NCBI RefSeq assembly: GCF_900113765.1
Contig: NZ_FOQO01000009.1
Coordinates: 62,001-126,000 of the forward strand
Direction: 5' to 3'
DNA length: 64,000 bases
Source of the DNA: Parapedobacter indicus
Lineage (GTDB): Bacteria; Bacteroidota; Bacteroidia; Sphingobacteriales; Sphingobacteriaceae
This document shows, one piece after another, positions 45,154 through 53,974 of this stretch. The translations under genes were made by a program, and so were the position numbers. The notes under the pieces are model-generated. The model ran no database searches. It saw only the letters and a list, made by a program, of their open reading frames with translations, and was not told the DNA's origin. Numbering within the stretch: position 1 is the stretch's first letter; each line of letters opens with the position of its first letter.

Positions 45154-46221
45154 ATGAAACACAATTTTGGAGCGGGACCGTGCATACTACCCCAGGAAGT
45201 TTTCCAGGAAGCTTCTCAAGCGGTACTGAATTTCAATGACACGGGGTTGTCTATCCTGGAAATTTCACACCGTAGTAAAGAATTTGAAGCCGTAATGGCT
45301 GAGACAGAACGTCTCGTACGCGAATTACTTTCCGTACCGACGGGATATTCCATTCTGTTTTTGCAGGGAGGCGCAAGCACGCAGTTTGCCATGGTACCGT
45401 TGAATCTCCTTCCCGAAGGCGGAAAAGCGGCTTACCTGGATACGGGAACGTGGGCTAGTAAGGCCATTAAAGAGGCGAAGAAAATTGGAGACGTAACCGT
45501 GGTGGCTTCTTCCGCAGACACCAATTACACATACATACCGAAGAATTACGACGTTCCGACAGATGCGGCGTATTTTCATTATACTTCCAATAATACGATT
45601 TTCGGTACGGAAGTCTTCGAAACGCCCCAAAGCAGCATCCCGTTGGTGTCTGACATGTCGTCGGATATCTTAAGCCGAAAAATCAATGTAGCCGACTACG
45701 GACTCATCTATGCAGGTGCGCAAAAAAACATGGGACCAGCTGGTGCAACACTGGTAATCGTAAAAGACGAATTATTGGGGAAAACAGGACGCACATTGTC
45801 CACCATCTTCGATTACCAGCCCCATATTGCGGCCGGTTCGATGTATAACACCCCTCCGGTATTCTCGGTTTATGTATCCATGCTCAACCTTCGTTGGCTG
45901 AAAAATAAAGGCGGCGTAGAAGTGATTGAACAGGAAAATATCATCAAAGCTCGTACACTTTACGACGAAATCGATAGAAACCCGCTGTTTAAAGGTACCG
46001 CTGTTAAAGAAGACCGTTCACGGATGAACGTAACGTTCGTTACCGAAGATAAAGCCCATGAGGCGGCTTTCCTCGACCTGGCAAAAGAACGGGGACTGAT
46101 TGGTCTCAAGGGACACCGGAGCGTAGGAGGATTCCGAGCCTCCATCTATAACGCATTGAGCATCTCAGGTGTCAACGCACTGGTGGACGCGATGCAGGAA
46201 TTTGAAGAGAAGAATTCGTAA
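45154..46221 (+). CDS. serC: Phosphoserine aminotransferase
   Basis: SerC converts 3-phosphohydroxypyruvate to phosphoserine using glutamate and PLP. The start HNFGAGPCILPQEV matches the family, as do TGYSILFLQGGASTQFAMVP, the PLP lysine in YAGAQKNMGPAG (K ~191) and GLKGHRSVGGFRASIYNA. Length (355) is typical. It is followed after 75 bases by serA, so two consecutive steps of serine synthesis are adjacent; the third enzyme (SerB) is not here. Confidence 0.97.
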   Translation: MKHNFGAGPCILPQEVFQEASQAVLNFNDTGLSILEISHRSKEFEAVMAETERLVRELLSVPTGYSILFLQGGASTQFAMVPLNLLPEGGKAAYLDTGTWASKAIKEAKKIGDVTVVASSADTNYTYIPKNYDVPTDAAYFHYTSNNTIFGTEVFETPQSSIPLVSDMSSDILSRKINVADYGLIYAGAQKNMGPAGATLVIVKDELLGKTGRTLSTIFDYQPHIAAGSMYNTPPVFSVYVSMLNLRWLKNKGGVEVIEQENIIKARTLYDEIDRNPLFKGTAVKEDRSRMNVTFVTEDKAHEAAFLDLAKERGLIGLKGHRSVGGFRASIYNALSISGVNALVDAMQEFEEKNS

Positions 46222-46228
46222 TATAGGA

Positions 46229-46291
46229 TAGGAGACGCCAGGTATGAGGTATGAGATTGTCTCCTACCTAAAATCTCCTATCTAAAATCTA
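46229..46291 (+). repeat. Repeat-rich serC-serA spacer
   Basis: This short spacer contains an 8-bp perfect inverted repeat (TAGGAGAC 46229-46236 and GTCTCCTA 46259-46266), a tandem GGTATGA at 46241-46254, and a 14-bp direct repeat (46264-46277 and 46278-46291, two mismatches). It looks like an intergenic repeat unit that may occur elsewhere in the genome; I cannot test that here. Confidence 0.5.
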
Positions 46292-46296
46292 AAAAA

Positions 46297-47244
46297 ATGA
46301 AAATATTAGCAAACGACGGAATAGATCCCTTGGGAAAACAATTGCTCGAAGATGCGGGCTTTTCCGTGGATACCACGCACATACCACAAGAAGAACTGGC
46401 AGAACGATTGCAAGCTTACGATGCGATTACCGTACGCAGCGCGACGAAAATACGCGCAGCACTGATTGATGCATGCCCTAATCTCAAGCTCATTGGTAGG
46501 GGGGGAGTAGGCATGGATAATATTGACGTAGACTATGCGCGCTCAAAAGGAATAGCGGTTGTCAATACCCCGGCTGCTTCTTCACTATCGGTAGCTGAAT
46601 TGGTCTTTGCCCATCTATTAGGAGGGGTCCGCTTCCTTTACGATTCACAGCGCAAAATGCCCGTGGAGGGTGCTACCAATTTCGGCGGACTCAAAAAAGC
46701 GTATGCTAAGGGAGTGGAGCTACGTGGAAAAACACTGGGTGTAATCGGGTTCGGACGGATCGGTCGCGAAACGGCTAAAGTCGGGTTGGGTTTGGGAATG
46801 GACGTAATCGTCAGTGACCTATTTGAGGCGCCCAAGAGCCTACCCCTAGTGTTGTCTGGCGGCATTACCGTAGACATTCCGATTCAACAGGTTGAAATCG
46901 CAGACTTATTGGAACGTGCTGACTTTATTTCGTTGCATGTGCCTTTCATCGATAAGCCTATCATCGGAGCGGCTGAGTTTGCACAAGTCAAACCGGGAGT
47001 TGGGATTGTCAACGCATCCCGGGGGGGCGTGATCGATGAGTTGGCGCTGCTTGAAGCGCTTAATAGTGGAAAAGTGGCGTTCGCGGGTTTGGATGTGTTT
47101 GATAATGAACCCACCCCACGAACTGAGCTGCTTACCCATCCCAAGGTGTCGTTGACGCCGCACATCGGCGCAGCGACCAATGAGGCCCAAGAACGCATCG
47201 GTGAAGAATTGGCCAATTTGATTATTGAACACCTAAAGAAATAA
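46297..47244 (+). CDS. serA: D-3-phosphoglycerate dehydrogenase (short type)
   Basis: SerA oxidises 3-phosphoglycerate to 3-phosphohydroxypyruvate. The Rossmann motif GVIGFGRIGRETAKVGLGLGM, the catalytic arginine in NASRGGVIDE, the E of DNEP and the histidine of LTPHIGAAT are present. At 315 residues it lacks the C-terminal ACT domain, so it is probably not feedback-inhibited by serine through that domain. It lies between serC and aspartokinase on one strand, spaced by 75 and 18 bases. Confidence 0.93.
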   Translation: MKILANDGIDPLGKQLLEDAGFSVDTTHIPQEELAERLQAYDAITVRSATKIRAALIDACPNLKLIGRGGVGMDNIDVDYARSKGIAVVNTPAASSLSVAELVFAHLLGGVRFLYDSQRKMPVEGATNFGGLKKAYAKGVELRGKTLGVIGFGRIGRETAKVGLGLGMDVIVSDLFEAPKSLPLVLSGGITVDIPIQQVEIADLLERADFISLHVPFIDKPIIGAAEFAQVKPGVGIVNASRGGVIDELALLEALNSGKVAFAGLDVFDNEPTPRTELLTHPKVSLTPHIGAATNEAQERIGEELANLIIEHLKK

Positions 47245-47262
47245 CTAGCGAGATACGGTGAG

Positions 47263-48576
47263 ATGAAAATATTGAAATTTGGGGGAACATCTGTCGGAAA
47301 TGCCGAACGAATCAAGGCACTACTTGATATCATCCACCCGCAAGAACGCCAAATCGTTGTGCTTTCGGCGGTGGCCGGTACGACCAATGCATTGGTCGAA
47401 ATTTCCCAGGCCTTTACCGAAGGGGATAAAGATCGGGCTTCCTCCCTTATCGAGACCCTGCATAGCCGCTATCGCACGCTGATCGCTGAACTTTTTAGTA
47501 CCGAAGAGGGGCTCCAGAATGGAAAAGAACTGATTGATTACCATTTTAACTTCATTGCTTCTTTCGCTAACGAACTTTTTACGCCGATCGAAGAGAAAAT
47601 CATTCTTGCACAGGGTGAGCTGATTTCCACCACGCTTTTTCATTTTCACCTGACCGAGCTAGGCATCCGGTCGAAACTGCTGCCGGCCCTCGATTTCATG
47701 AAAATTGATGAGGATAACGAGCCGAAAGTAGATTTCATTCGCGAAAACTTAACGGAATTATTACTTCAATCAAGCGACCATAATCTCTTTATTACTCAAG
47801 GGTATATATGTCGTAATGCATTTGGTGAAATTGATAACCTCCGTCGGGGTGGAAGCGACTATACAGCTTCGCTGATCGGTGCGGCCATCAGCGCCGACGA
47901 AATTCAGATATGGACGGATATCGATGGAATGCATAACAACGATCCCCGTATCGTGAAGGGAACCACCCCCATTGCTAACCTCAGTTTTAACGAAGCAGCT
48001 GAATTGGCCTATTTCGGTGCAAAGATTCTACATCCACAAAGTGTGTTTCCAGCTCAACGTTATAACGTCCCTGTACGCTTGTTGAATACAATGGAACCCA
48101 ACGCTCCGGGCACACTGATCAATAAAGAAGGTGCCGCTAAGGGTGTTGTACGTTCAATTGCAGCAAAGGACGGTATCACGGCAATTCGTATCCACTCTTC
48201 GCGGATGTTGCTTGCCTATGGTTTTTTACGGCGGGTGTTTGAGGTATTTGAACGTTATAAAACACCCATCGACATGATTACCACGTCGGAGGTGGCCATA
48301 TCGCTCACCATCGACGATATCCGATATTTATCCGATATCGAAAAGGAGCTCAAAGACTTCGGTTCGGTTGAAATAGACCGCGATCAAACCATCGTATGCG
48401 TCGTGGGCGATTTCGGGTTTAATACCCATGGATATGCCGCCCGTGTGTTGGATTCCATAAAGCACATTCCCATACGGATGATTTCCTATGGCGGCAGTAA
48501 CTATAACATATCCGTGCTAGTGCAGACTGAACACAAGGTGGAGGCCTTGCGATCGTTGCACAACAGACTTTTTTAA
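47263..48576 (+). CDS. Aspartate kinase (monofunctional)
   Basis: The N-terminal amino-acid kinase domain opens with MKILKFGGTSVG and has RRGGSDYTASLIGAA and the substrate-site WTDIDGMHNNDPRIV. Two ACT domains at the C terminus (from about 300: ITAIRIHSSRML; the second at TIVCVVGDFGFNTHG) mediate allosteric control, usually by lysine and/or threonine. It feeds the aspartate pathway. It is followed by lysA, suggesting lysine-linked expression. Gene symbol is left blank because several aspartokinase paralogues are usual. Confidence 0.94.
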   Translation: MKILKFGGTSVGNAERIKALLDIIHPQERQIVVLSAVAGTTNALVEISQAFTEGDKDRASSLIETLHSRYRTLIAELFSTEEGLQNGKELIDYHFNFIASFANELFTPIEEKIILAQGELISTTLFHFHLTELGIRSKLLPALDFMKIDEDNEPKVDFIRENLTELLLQSSDHNLFITQGYICRNAFGEIDNLRRGGSDYTASLIGAAISADEIQIWTDIDGMHNNDPRIVKGTTPIANLSFNEAAELAYFGAKILHPQSVFPAQRYNVPVRLLNTMEPNAPGTLINKEGAAKGVVRSIAAKDGITAIRIHSSRMLLAYGFLRRVFEVFERYKTPIDMITTSEVAISLTIDDIRYLSDIEKELKDFGSVEIDRDQTIVCVVGDFGFNTHGYAARVLDSIKHIPIRMISYGGSNYNISVLVQTEHKVEALRSLHNRLF

Positions 48577-48602
48577 CTCAATAACGGGTGACTGATTAGA
48601 TT

Positions 48603-49793
48603 ATGTTTGATCGCAAACAACTCATTGAAGCCATTTCCCATCAGGAAACGCCGGTTTATTACTACGATCTTTTGCTCCTGCAACAAACATTGGACGCAGC
48701 AAAACAGGCTGCGGACAAGCATGGATTCCATGTGCATTATGCATTGAAAGCCAATTTCAACGAGCGGATACTCAGCTTAATACGGAACGCTGGCTTCGGA
48801 GCAGATTGCGTAAGCGGTAACGAGGTAAAGAAAGCGATCGAGATCGGTTTTCGGCCCAACGATATTGTGTTTGCGGGCGTAGGCAAATCCGACAGGGAGA
48901 TTCGGGAGGCGTTGAATCACGATATTTTTGCGTTTAATGTCGAGTCCATAGCCGAACTAACCGTCATTAATACCTTGGCCGCCGCACAGGGAATAAAAGC
49001 GCGCGTGGCCTTGCGGATCAATCCGAATGTAGATGCACAAACCCATCAGTACATCACCACCGGATTAGATGAAAACAAATTCGGTATCGCCCATTGGCAA
49101 CTTGGGGAAGCCGTAGAGACACTCGGGCAATCGGAACACCTCGAATTAATCGGGATACATTTTCATATCGGTTCGCAAATAACCGACCTGAATGTGTTCA
49201 AAAGTTTATGCGTAAAAGTCAACGAGCTCAACAACTGGTTTGACGAACGGGGATTCCGGCTACAGGTGTTAAACGTAGGGGGGGGACTCGGTGTAGACTA
49301 CCATCAACCTGATCTCCATCCGATCCCCGATTTTCAATCCTATTTTTCCGTATTTGCCGATTTCCTTGAGCGCAAACCGGGACAAGAAGTACATTTCGAA
49401 TTGGGTCGGGCGTTGGTGTCGCAATGTGGCAGTTTGATCAGCCGGGTGCTGTACGTCAAAAATGGTATCAAGAAGAATTTTCTTATTCTTGATGCCGGGA
49501 TGACAGAACTGATGCGACCGGCATTATACCAAGCTTACCATCAGATCGAGAAGCTCGATGGCGACGCAGGCGCGCAAGGGGATGCGGAACAACTGCGTTA
49601 CGACGTCGTAGGTCCTATCTGTGAAAGCAGCGATTGTTTCGGTAAGGAAGTGTTGCTTCCGAAGTGCGAGCGCGGCGACCTGATTGCGATCCGTACAGCC
49701 GGAGCATATGGCGAGGTAATGGCTTCCCGTTACAATTTGCGGGAGGAGATACGCTACCTTTACAGTCCTACACCCGTTGGCGTTGACACCTAA
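48603..49793 (+). CDS. lysA: Diaminopimelate decarboxylase
   Basis: LysA performs the last step of lysine synthesis. The PLP lysine is in HYALKANFNERIL, the fold-III TIM-barrel motifs GADCVSGNEV, IGIHFHIGSQI, VNVGGGLGVDY and LGRALVSQCG are present, and the C-terminal substrate site reads GPICESSDCFGKEV. Length (396) is slightly short of E. coli LysA but normal in Bacteroidota. Its 3' end overlaps the convergent response regulator by 4 bases. It ends the serC-serA-aspartokinase-lysA cluster. Confidence 0.97.
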   Translation: MFDRKQLIEAISHQETPVYYYDLLLLQQTLDAAKQAADKHGFHVHYALKANFNERILSLIRNAGFGADCVSGNEVKKAIEIGFRPNDIVFAGVGKSDREIREALNHDIFAFNVESIAELTVINTLAAAQGIKARVALRINPNVDAQTHQYITTGLDENKFGIAHWQLGEAVETLGQSEHLELIGIHFHIGSQITDLNVFKSLCVKVNELNNWFDERGFRLQVLNVGGGLGVDYHQPDLHPIPDFQSYFSVFADFLERKPGQEVHFELGRALVSQCGSLISRVLYVKNGIKKNFLILDAGMTELMRPALYQAYHQIEKLDGDAGAQGDAEQLRYDVVGPICESSDCFGKEVLLPKCERGDLIAIRTAGAYGEVMASRYNLREEIRYLYSPTPVGVDT

Positions 49794-50434
49794 TTACTGC
49801 TTATCAGCGTAAGCATTTCCGCCGTATTGCGTACCCCCAATTTATGAAGGATGTTCTTCCGATGAGTCATGACGGTATGGATGGATAGAAAAAGGATATC
49901 GGCAATCTCTTGGTTGGTATGCCCATTTCGTACTAGTTGTATGATTTCCAGTTCGCGCTGGGATAGTTTGAACTTATTTACAAACTTATCTTCAAAGAGT
50001 GAATTGTCCGTAGACGACGATTTGGTCGGGTGGTCGTAGTCGTAGCGGTTTTCGCCCGCTGATATAACTTTGATGGTGTCGATAAGATGCTGTGCATCCG
50101 AATCCTTATGCAGATACCCGTTGATATCCAATTCGCGGCATTTTGCGTAAATCGTTTCGTCCGCATACATACTCAGTACAACGATTTTCACGGGTATGCA
50201 GTTATTTCGCAAGATCCGGATTGTATCCGGGCCATTTAATACCGGCATATTCAGGTCGATCAATACCAGGTCGACAACATGGTTTTTTAAATATTCGACC
50301 AACTCTTTACCATTGGTACAGATTTTGGTTACCGAGAAGTCCGGATCAGATTGCAAAATAGAAGCAATCCCTTCAGACATCAGTTTGTGATCATCGGCTA
50401 TGGCAATTGTTATCATCTGATCAGTTTTCCGCAA
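49790..50434 (-). CDS. LuxR/NarL-type response regulator
   Basis: The receiver domain has the phosphoacceptor in DLVLIDLNMPVLNG and the typical K of HKDSD. The C-terminal LuxR HTH reads LSQRELEIIQLVRNGHTNQEIADILFLSIHTVMTHRKNILHKLGVRNTAEM. The start may be M7 (50416) since MITIAIADDHK begins the receiver. It is separated from the sensor kinase gene by four bases and is therefore its partner. Targets are unknown. Confidence 0.94.
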   Translation of the reverse strand: MRKTDQMITIAIADDHKLMSEGIASILQSDPDFSVTKICTNGKELVEYLKNHVVDLVLIDLNMPVLNGPDTIRILRNNCIPVKIVVLSMYADETIYAKCRELDINGYLHKDSDAQHLIDTIKVISAGENRYDYDHPTKSSSTDNSLFEDKFVNKFKLSQRELEIIQLVRNGHTNQEIADILFLSIHTVMTHRKNILHKLGVRNTAEMLTLISSN

Positions 50435-50438
50435 GTTG

Positions 50439-51197
50439 TCAGCTTTGGGGAATCCGAAGCTTTATTTCCGTTCCAGCACCTAAAGAAGACATGATCTCTA
50501 TGTCGCCACCAATGAGCTTCACGCGATCACACATATTAATCAACCCAGATCCATGTTGCACGGCAGTCGTTTCAAACCCCACACCATCGTCCCGCACAGA
50601 CAACGTGCAACTTCCCGCTTTTGTCAACAGCTTCACAAATATATGCTTTGCTTCTGCATGTTTCAAGATATTGCTGATACATTCCTGAAAAATGCGACTG
50701 ATCATCAATCTGGGCTGTATATTCAAAGGCTCGCAGGTCCCCTCACTTTCAAAGGATGTTTTCACGAGGCCCGACTTATGTACCTTGTTGAGTTCCTGCT
50801 CGATAAAATCATTGAGCGAATATTGTTCGACACGGTTGATGTTGAGATCCTGAGACAAGGAGCGGATGTCGAGAATTGCCTGGTCAATTAACTGAGTACT
50901 ATCCGTCTGTTTCTGTAGTTCCGGCCGCGAAAGGTAAAGCTTGATTAATGATAACACTTGCCCCACATTGTCATGCAATTCCTGACCGACGTACTTAAGC
51001 GTTTCTTCACGCATTTCTACCTTCGCCTTCAGTACAGCCTGTTCATATTCAGTAATCAGCCTTTGCTGTTCGCGGATGTTCCTGATTTTCCGCTTTTGAT
51101 AAACAATGACCATCACAAACATAAAGACACCGATCAAAGCAAGTATCAGGCTCCCGAACAGAACCGCAATAATCACTTCAATATTGGATGCATCCAT
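50439..51197 (-). CDS. Membrane sensor histidine kinase (HisKA_3 type)
   Basis: The 252-residue protein has one N-terminal transmembrane helix (IAVLFGSLILALIGVFMFVMVIVY) and no obvious periplasmic sensor domain. A coiled coil is followed by the dimerisation/phosphoacceptor motif GQELHDNVGQVLSLIKLYL with the His, and an ATPase domain (VRDDGVGFE, GSGLINMCDRVKLIGG). This layout is NarX/DegS-like. It probably senses through its membrane helix, or through the adjacent membrane protein gene upstream (51207-51860). Confidence 0.92.
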   Translation of the reverse strand: MDASNIEVIIAVLFGSLILALIGVFMFVMVIVYQKRKIRNIREQQRLITEYEQAVLKAKVEMREETLKYVGQELHDNVGQVLSLIKLYLSRPELQKQTDSTQLIDQAILDIRSLSQDLNINRVEQYSLNDFIEQELNKVHKSGLVKTSFESEGTCEPLNIQPRLMISRIFQECISNILKHAEAKHIFVKLLTKAGSCTLSVRDDGVGFETTAVQHGSGLINMCDRVKLIGGDIEIMSSLGAGTEIKLRIPQS

Positions 51198-51206
51198 ATC
51201 GTTGTA

Positions 51207-51860
51207 CTATGAATCACCGTCGGTCGATCTATGTAGTAGCATGCCAGCAATATACATTGAATACAAGAGGAAAGCAAATACCCGCATCATTACGCTTCCA
51301 ACATATTCGTTATTGACAACGAAGTAATTCCAGAAAATGATCGTCAATGTGCTGCTCAGGTAGAAAAAAAATATGCTGGTGATGATCCAAAACGAGGCAT
51401 TGCGAACCGGATTGATATTTTCTATGTAATCGTCGGTGACGATCTCGTGGAAATACAATAAGCTATACACGATCAACGAGACCGACATGGCCGTTCGCGA
51501 ATACGTCATCAAGAACGAGATTTCCTGAATGAAAAGCAGGTTAATGACAAAGAAAATCAAGTTCAATGCGGTGCCAACGAAAATTAGTTTCCGCTTAGCC
51601 GGATTCCGGATGATGCCATGATACAACATGCCGAAATAAAGAATATTAACCGGCAACGCCAAATTGAATATAAAATGGTTGGACGCATGATCGGTGAACA
51701 CAAAAGAATACAACGATGCAGCAAGCTGGTACGCAAACTGAAACAGCAAAAAATAGGGGAATAGCTTAAGAACAGGCAATTCCAGGTTCTTCCGGCTATA
51801 AAATCCAATCGCCGCACCAAACAAAATCAGTCCCAGCAGGATAAGGGTAGCAGCATTCAT
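51207..51860 (-). CDS. Hypothetical multi-pass membrane protein in the two-component operon
   Basis: The 217-residue protein has about six to seven hydrophobic helices, e.g. LILLGLILFGAAIGFY, YFLLFQFAYQLAASLYSF, FVGTALNLIFFVINLLF, and a C-terminal FLLYSMYIAGMLL, with little outside them. No catalytic motif is seen. It lies nine bases upstream of the sensor kinase gene, so it may be its sensory partner; this is context inference only. I do not recognise a family. Confidence 0.75.
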   Translation of the reverse strand: MNAATLILLGLILFGAAIGFYSRKNLELPVLKLFPYFLLFQFAYQLAASLYSFVFTDHASNHFIFNLALPVNILYFGMLYHGIIRNPAKRKLIFVGTALNLIFFVINLLFIQEISFLMTYSRTAMSVSLIVYSLLYFHEIVTDDYIENINPVRNASFWIITSIFFFYLSSTLTIIFWNYFVVNNEYVGSVMMRVFAFLLYSMYIAGMLLHRSTDGDS

Positions 51861-51884
51861 AGGGGTGATTGGATTCAGCCGCGA

Positions 51885-52394
51885 CTATAGCATAAGCCCT
51901 TCTGAGGGTGATGGAGGAGGGCATAGGTCCAGTTCATCAGCTGGTAATCCGGCTCGTGAAGGGGCAAGCGGAAAAATAACAGATCCAACCTTGCCACCAT
52001 TTCCAACGGCACTTTCCGACTTTTGGGGCATGTTCAAACAATCGGTACTGTTTTCCATGGTAGGGTTATCCGGATCTTTAGATCGCGTAGCTACCATCAC
52101 CACCGTATGTGCTTTTTTATGATTTGTTTTTTTTAAGGGGAAGCCCGGATAATCATCCGCAATCGCGTAGTAAAACCGGATGCCATCGGCCTTATTAAGG
52201 GTCATCAGTTCGAGCAGTGCTTCTTTGCTCACCCAAAATGAGCGGGGTTCTTCGACTTTTTTACCCAATTCTTTACTGCGCATTTTGGCTGCCGGCGCAC
52301 CGCGCTGTTCCTTATAAGCATTAACCATGTGTTGTGCCAGTTCTACAGAAATCAGGTTTAACTTACTTTTTTTTGGATGGATTGAATCTTTCAT
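51885..52394 (-). CDS. Conserved-type hypothetical protein
   Basis: The 169-residue protein is soluble and charged, with KKTNHKKAHTVVMVATRS and an RFYYAIADDYPGFPLKK segment. The C-terminal quarter is low-complexity, Ser/Pro-rich and ends LDLCPPPSPSEGLML. No known domain is visible. It precedes the membrane protein gene by 24 bases on the same strand and may start the two-component operon. Function unknown. Confidence 0.65.
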   Translation of the reverse strand: MKDSIHPKKSKLNLISVELAQHMVNAYKEQRGAPAAKMRSKELGKKVEEPRSFWVSKEALLELMTLNKADGIRFYYAIADDYPGFPLKKTNHKKAHTVVMVATRSKDPDNPTMENSTDCLNMPQKSESAVGNGGKVGSVIFPLAPSRAGLPADELDLCPPPSPSEGLML

Positions 52395-52493
52395 AACAGG
52401 TCTTTTTTAAAACGTTATTTTTACAATGTCACAAACATCGAGAAAAAGACGTGCGCTGGCAATACACCAAAATAGGTATTTACAGAGCGGTTT

Positions 52494-52952
52494 TTACGAA
52501 TCTCCCGATTCAAATACGCCGTCAATCTGCCAGTGTACTGAATTAAGCGAGGCCTGCACCGCAAGCTGGTCACAACGTTCGTTTTCGGGATGACCTGCGT
52601 GGCCTTTCACCCAGACGAACCGCACCCGGTGCAGTTTATAAACTTGAAGAAAACGCATCCATAAATCCTTATTCTTCTTTCCGGCAAAACCTTTCCGTAC
52701 CCAGCCATACACCCAGCCTTTTTCCACGGCATCAATAACATACTTTGAGTCAGAATAAATCACCACCTCCTGGCCGGGTTTCCGCAACGCTTCCAGTCCG
52801 GTAATTACCGCAAGCAGTTCCATACGGTTGTTGGTGGTCTTCCGGAAACCTTGGGATATTTCTTTGTAGTGAGGCCCGGACCTCAGGATAACACCGTATC
52901 CACCGGGTCCCGGATTGCCACTTGAGGCACCATCGGTATACAGTTCGATCAT
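52494..52952 (-). CDS. rnhA: Ribonuclease HI
   Basis: The start at 52952 (MIELYTDGASSGNPGPGGYG) is chosen because a -7 box ends six bases upstream and the MPA extension would enter it. The acidic catalytic set is present: D in YTDGASSGNPG, E in NRMELLAVI, D in VIYSDSKYV, plus the C-terminal HAGHPENERCDQLA with H and D. It cleaves RNA in RNA-DNA hybrids. Length (152) is standard. It is divergent from the sirtuin gene. Confidence 0.95.
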   Translation of the reverse strand: MIELYTDGASSGNPGPGGYGVILRSGPHYKEISQGFRKTTNNRMELLAVITGLEALRKPGQEVVIYSDSKYVIDAVEKGWVYGWVRKGFAGKKNKDLWMRFLQVYKLHRVRFVWVKGHAGHPENERCDQLAVQASLNSVHWQIDGVFESGDS

Positions 52953-52958
52953 CGCCGG

Positions 52959-52966
52959 CAAAGGTA
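52959..52966 (-). promoter_or_regulatory. -7 box of rnhA
   Basis: TACCTTTG on the minus strand, six bases before the ATG at 52952. It decides the start of rnhA and predicts a nearly leaderless mRNA. Confidence 0.5.
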
Positions 52967-53022
52967 AACCATTCCGGGCAAAATCGTTCCGTAATTACTT
53001 GAGAAATTGGTTAATTTGTACG

Positions 53023-53706
53023 ATGGAACGAATCGTGGTATTTACGGGCGCGGGTATATCAGCCGAAAGCGGACTCAGGACCTTTCGCGGGGCGGATGGA
53101 CTGTGGGAAGGGTATCGGGTAGAAGAGGTAGCTACGCCGGAGGCGTGGGAACGAAACCCGGAACTTGTGCAGCATTTCTATAATGTCCGCCGGAAAGCCG
53201 TGCTGGAAGCCAGACCCAACACTGCTCACCTGGCATTGGCAAAACTTGAAGAAAAATATCCAGTAACGATCGTCACGCAAAACATCGATAATCTCCACGA
53301 AAGGGCAGGGTCAAGCCACGTACTCCACCTTCATGGATTGATTACAAAGGCACAATCAAGTGTAGACCCCACGTTGGTGTATTCCCTGGCAAGCCATGAA
53401 ATCCGCATGGGCGAGCTTTGCGAATTGGGTAGTCAATTGCGCCCCCACGTCGTATGGTTTGGCGAAGCTGTCCCTACGATGGGGGAGGCAATCGGTATTT
53501 GCCGTCAGGCGGATATATTTATTGTTGTCGGCACATCGTTACAGGTATATCCTGCAGCAGGTTTACTGGACGAAGTGCCGACCCACGCTGTGAAATATTT
53601 TGTCGACCCACAGGCGACCACGCTATCCCGCCAGTCTGACATCATCTGTTTTGATGACAAAGCTACCATCGCCGTCCCCAAAATCGTAGAAAAGCTATTG
53701 GCCTAA
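53023..53706 (+). CDS. cobB: Sirtuin-type NAD-dependent lysine deacylase, zinc cysteines missing
   Basis: From the ATG at 53023 the NAD-binding core has GAGISAESG, TQNIDNLHERAG and catalytic H104 in LHLHG. Y53 and R56 (FYNVRRKAV) are the Y-x-x-R pair that binds succinyl/malonyl-lysine in class III sirtuins such as SIRT5 and E. coli CobB, so it is probably a desuccinylase/demalonylase. The four zinc cysteines of the small module are absent: after LHGLITKAQSSVDP no CxxC appears. Its length of 227 residues is near CobB's core. It is divergent from rnhA. Confidence 0.92.
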   Translation: MERIVVFTGAGISAESGLRTFRGADGLWEGYRVEEVATPEAWERNPELVQHFYNVRRKAVLEARPNTAHLALAKLEEKYPVTIVTQNIDNLHERAGSSHVLHLHGLITKAQSSVDPTLVYSLASHEIRMGELCELGSQLRPHVVWFGEAVPTMGEAIGICRQADIFIVVGTSLQVYPAAGLLDEVPTHAVKYFVDPQATTLSRQSDIICFDDKATIAVPKIVEKLLA

Positions 53707-53710
53707 ACGG

Positions 53711-53959
53711 TCAATATTCATGACGTTTATAGGCGCTGATGAAAGATTGACGCATTTCATCAAAGCGTTGGGAAACAGACTTCGTAAAGTCGTCATCAAT
53801 CAACTGCAACACCCCATTGGCTCCATCGGTCAGATCAACCTCTGCTATTTTATAAACCTGTTCAAGTGTCCCTTGCTCAAATTTAAGGATGAATTTTTGG
53901 TTCATCGCAAAGAGCGTGATTTTGAAGTCAGGGTGGGGGAGTTCCGCGATCGTTCTCAT
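53711..53959 (-). CDS. Hypothetical protein, 82 residues
   Basis: This small protein has a beta-rich centre and a helical end (LQLIDDDFTKSVSQRFDEMRQSFISAYKRHEY). The start may be internal at MNQKFILKFEQGTLEQVYKIAEVDL. It lies 15 bases downstream of gdhA on the same strand and may be read from its transcript. It is convergent with the sirtuin gene. I do not recognise a family. Confidence 0.55.
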   Translation of the reverse strand: MRTIAELPHPDFKITLFAMNQKFILKFEQGTLEQVYKIAEVDLTDGANGVLQLIDDDFTKSVSQRFDEMRQSFISAYKRHEY

Positions 53960-53974
53960 GGGGTGCAGCTCTAT

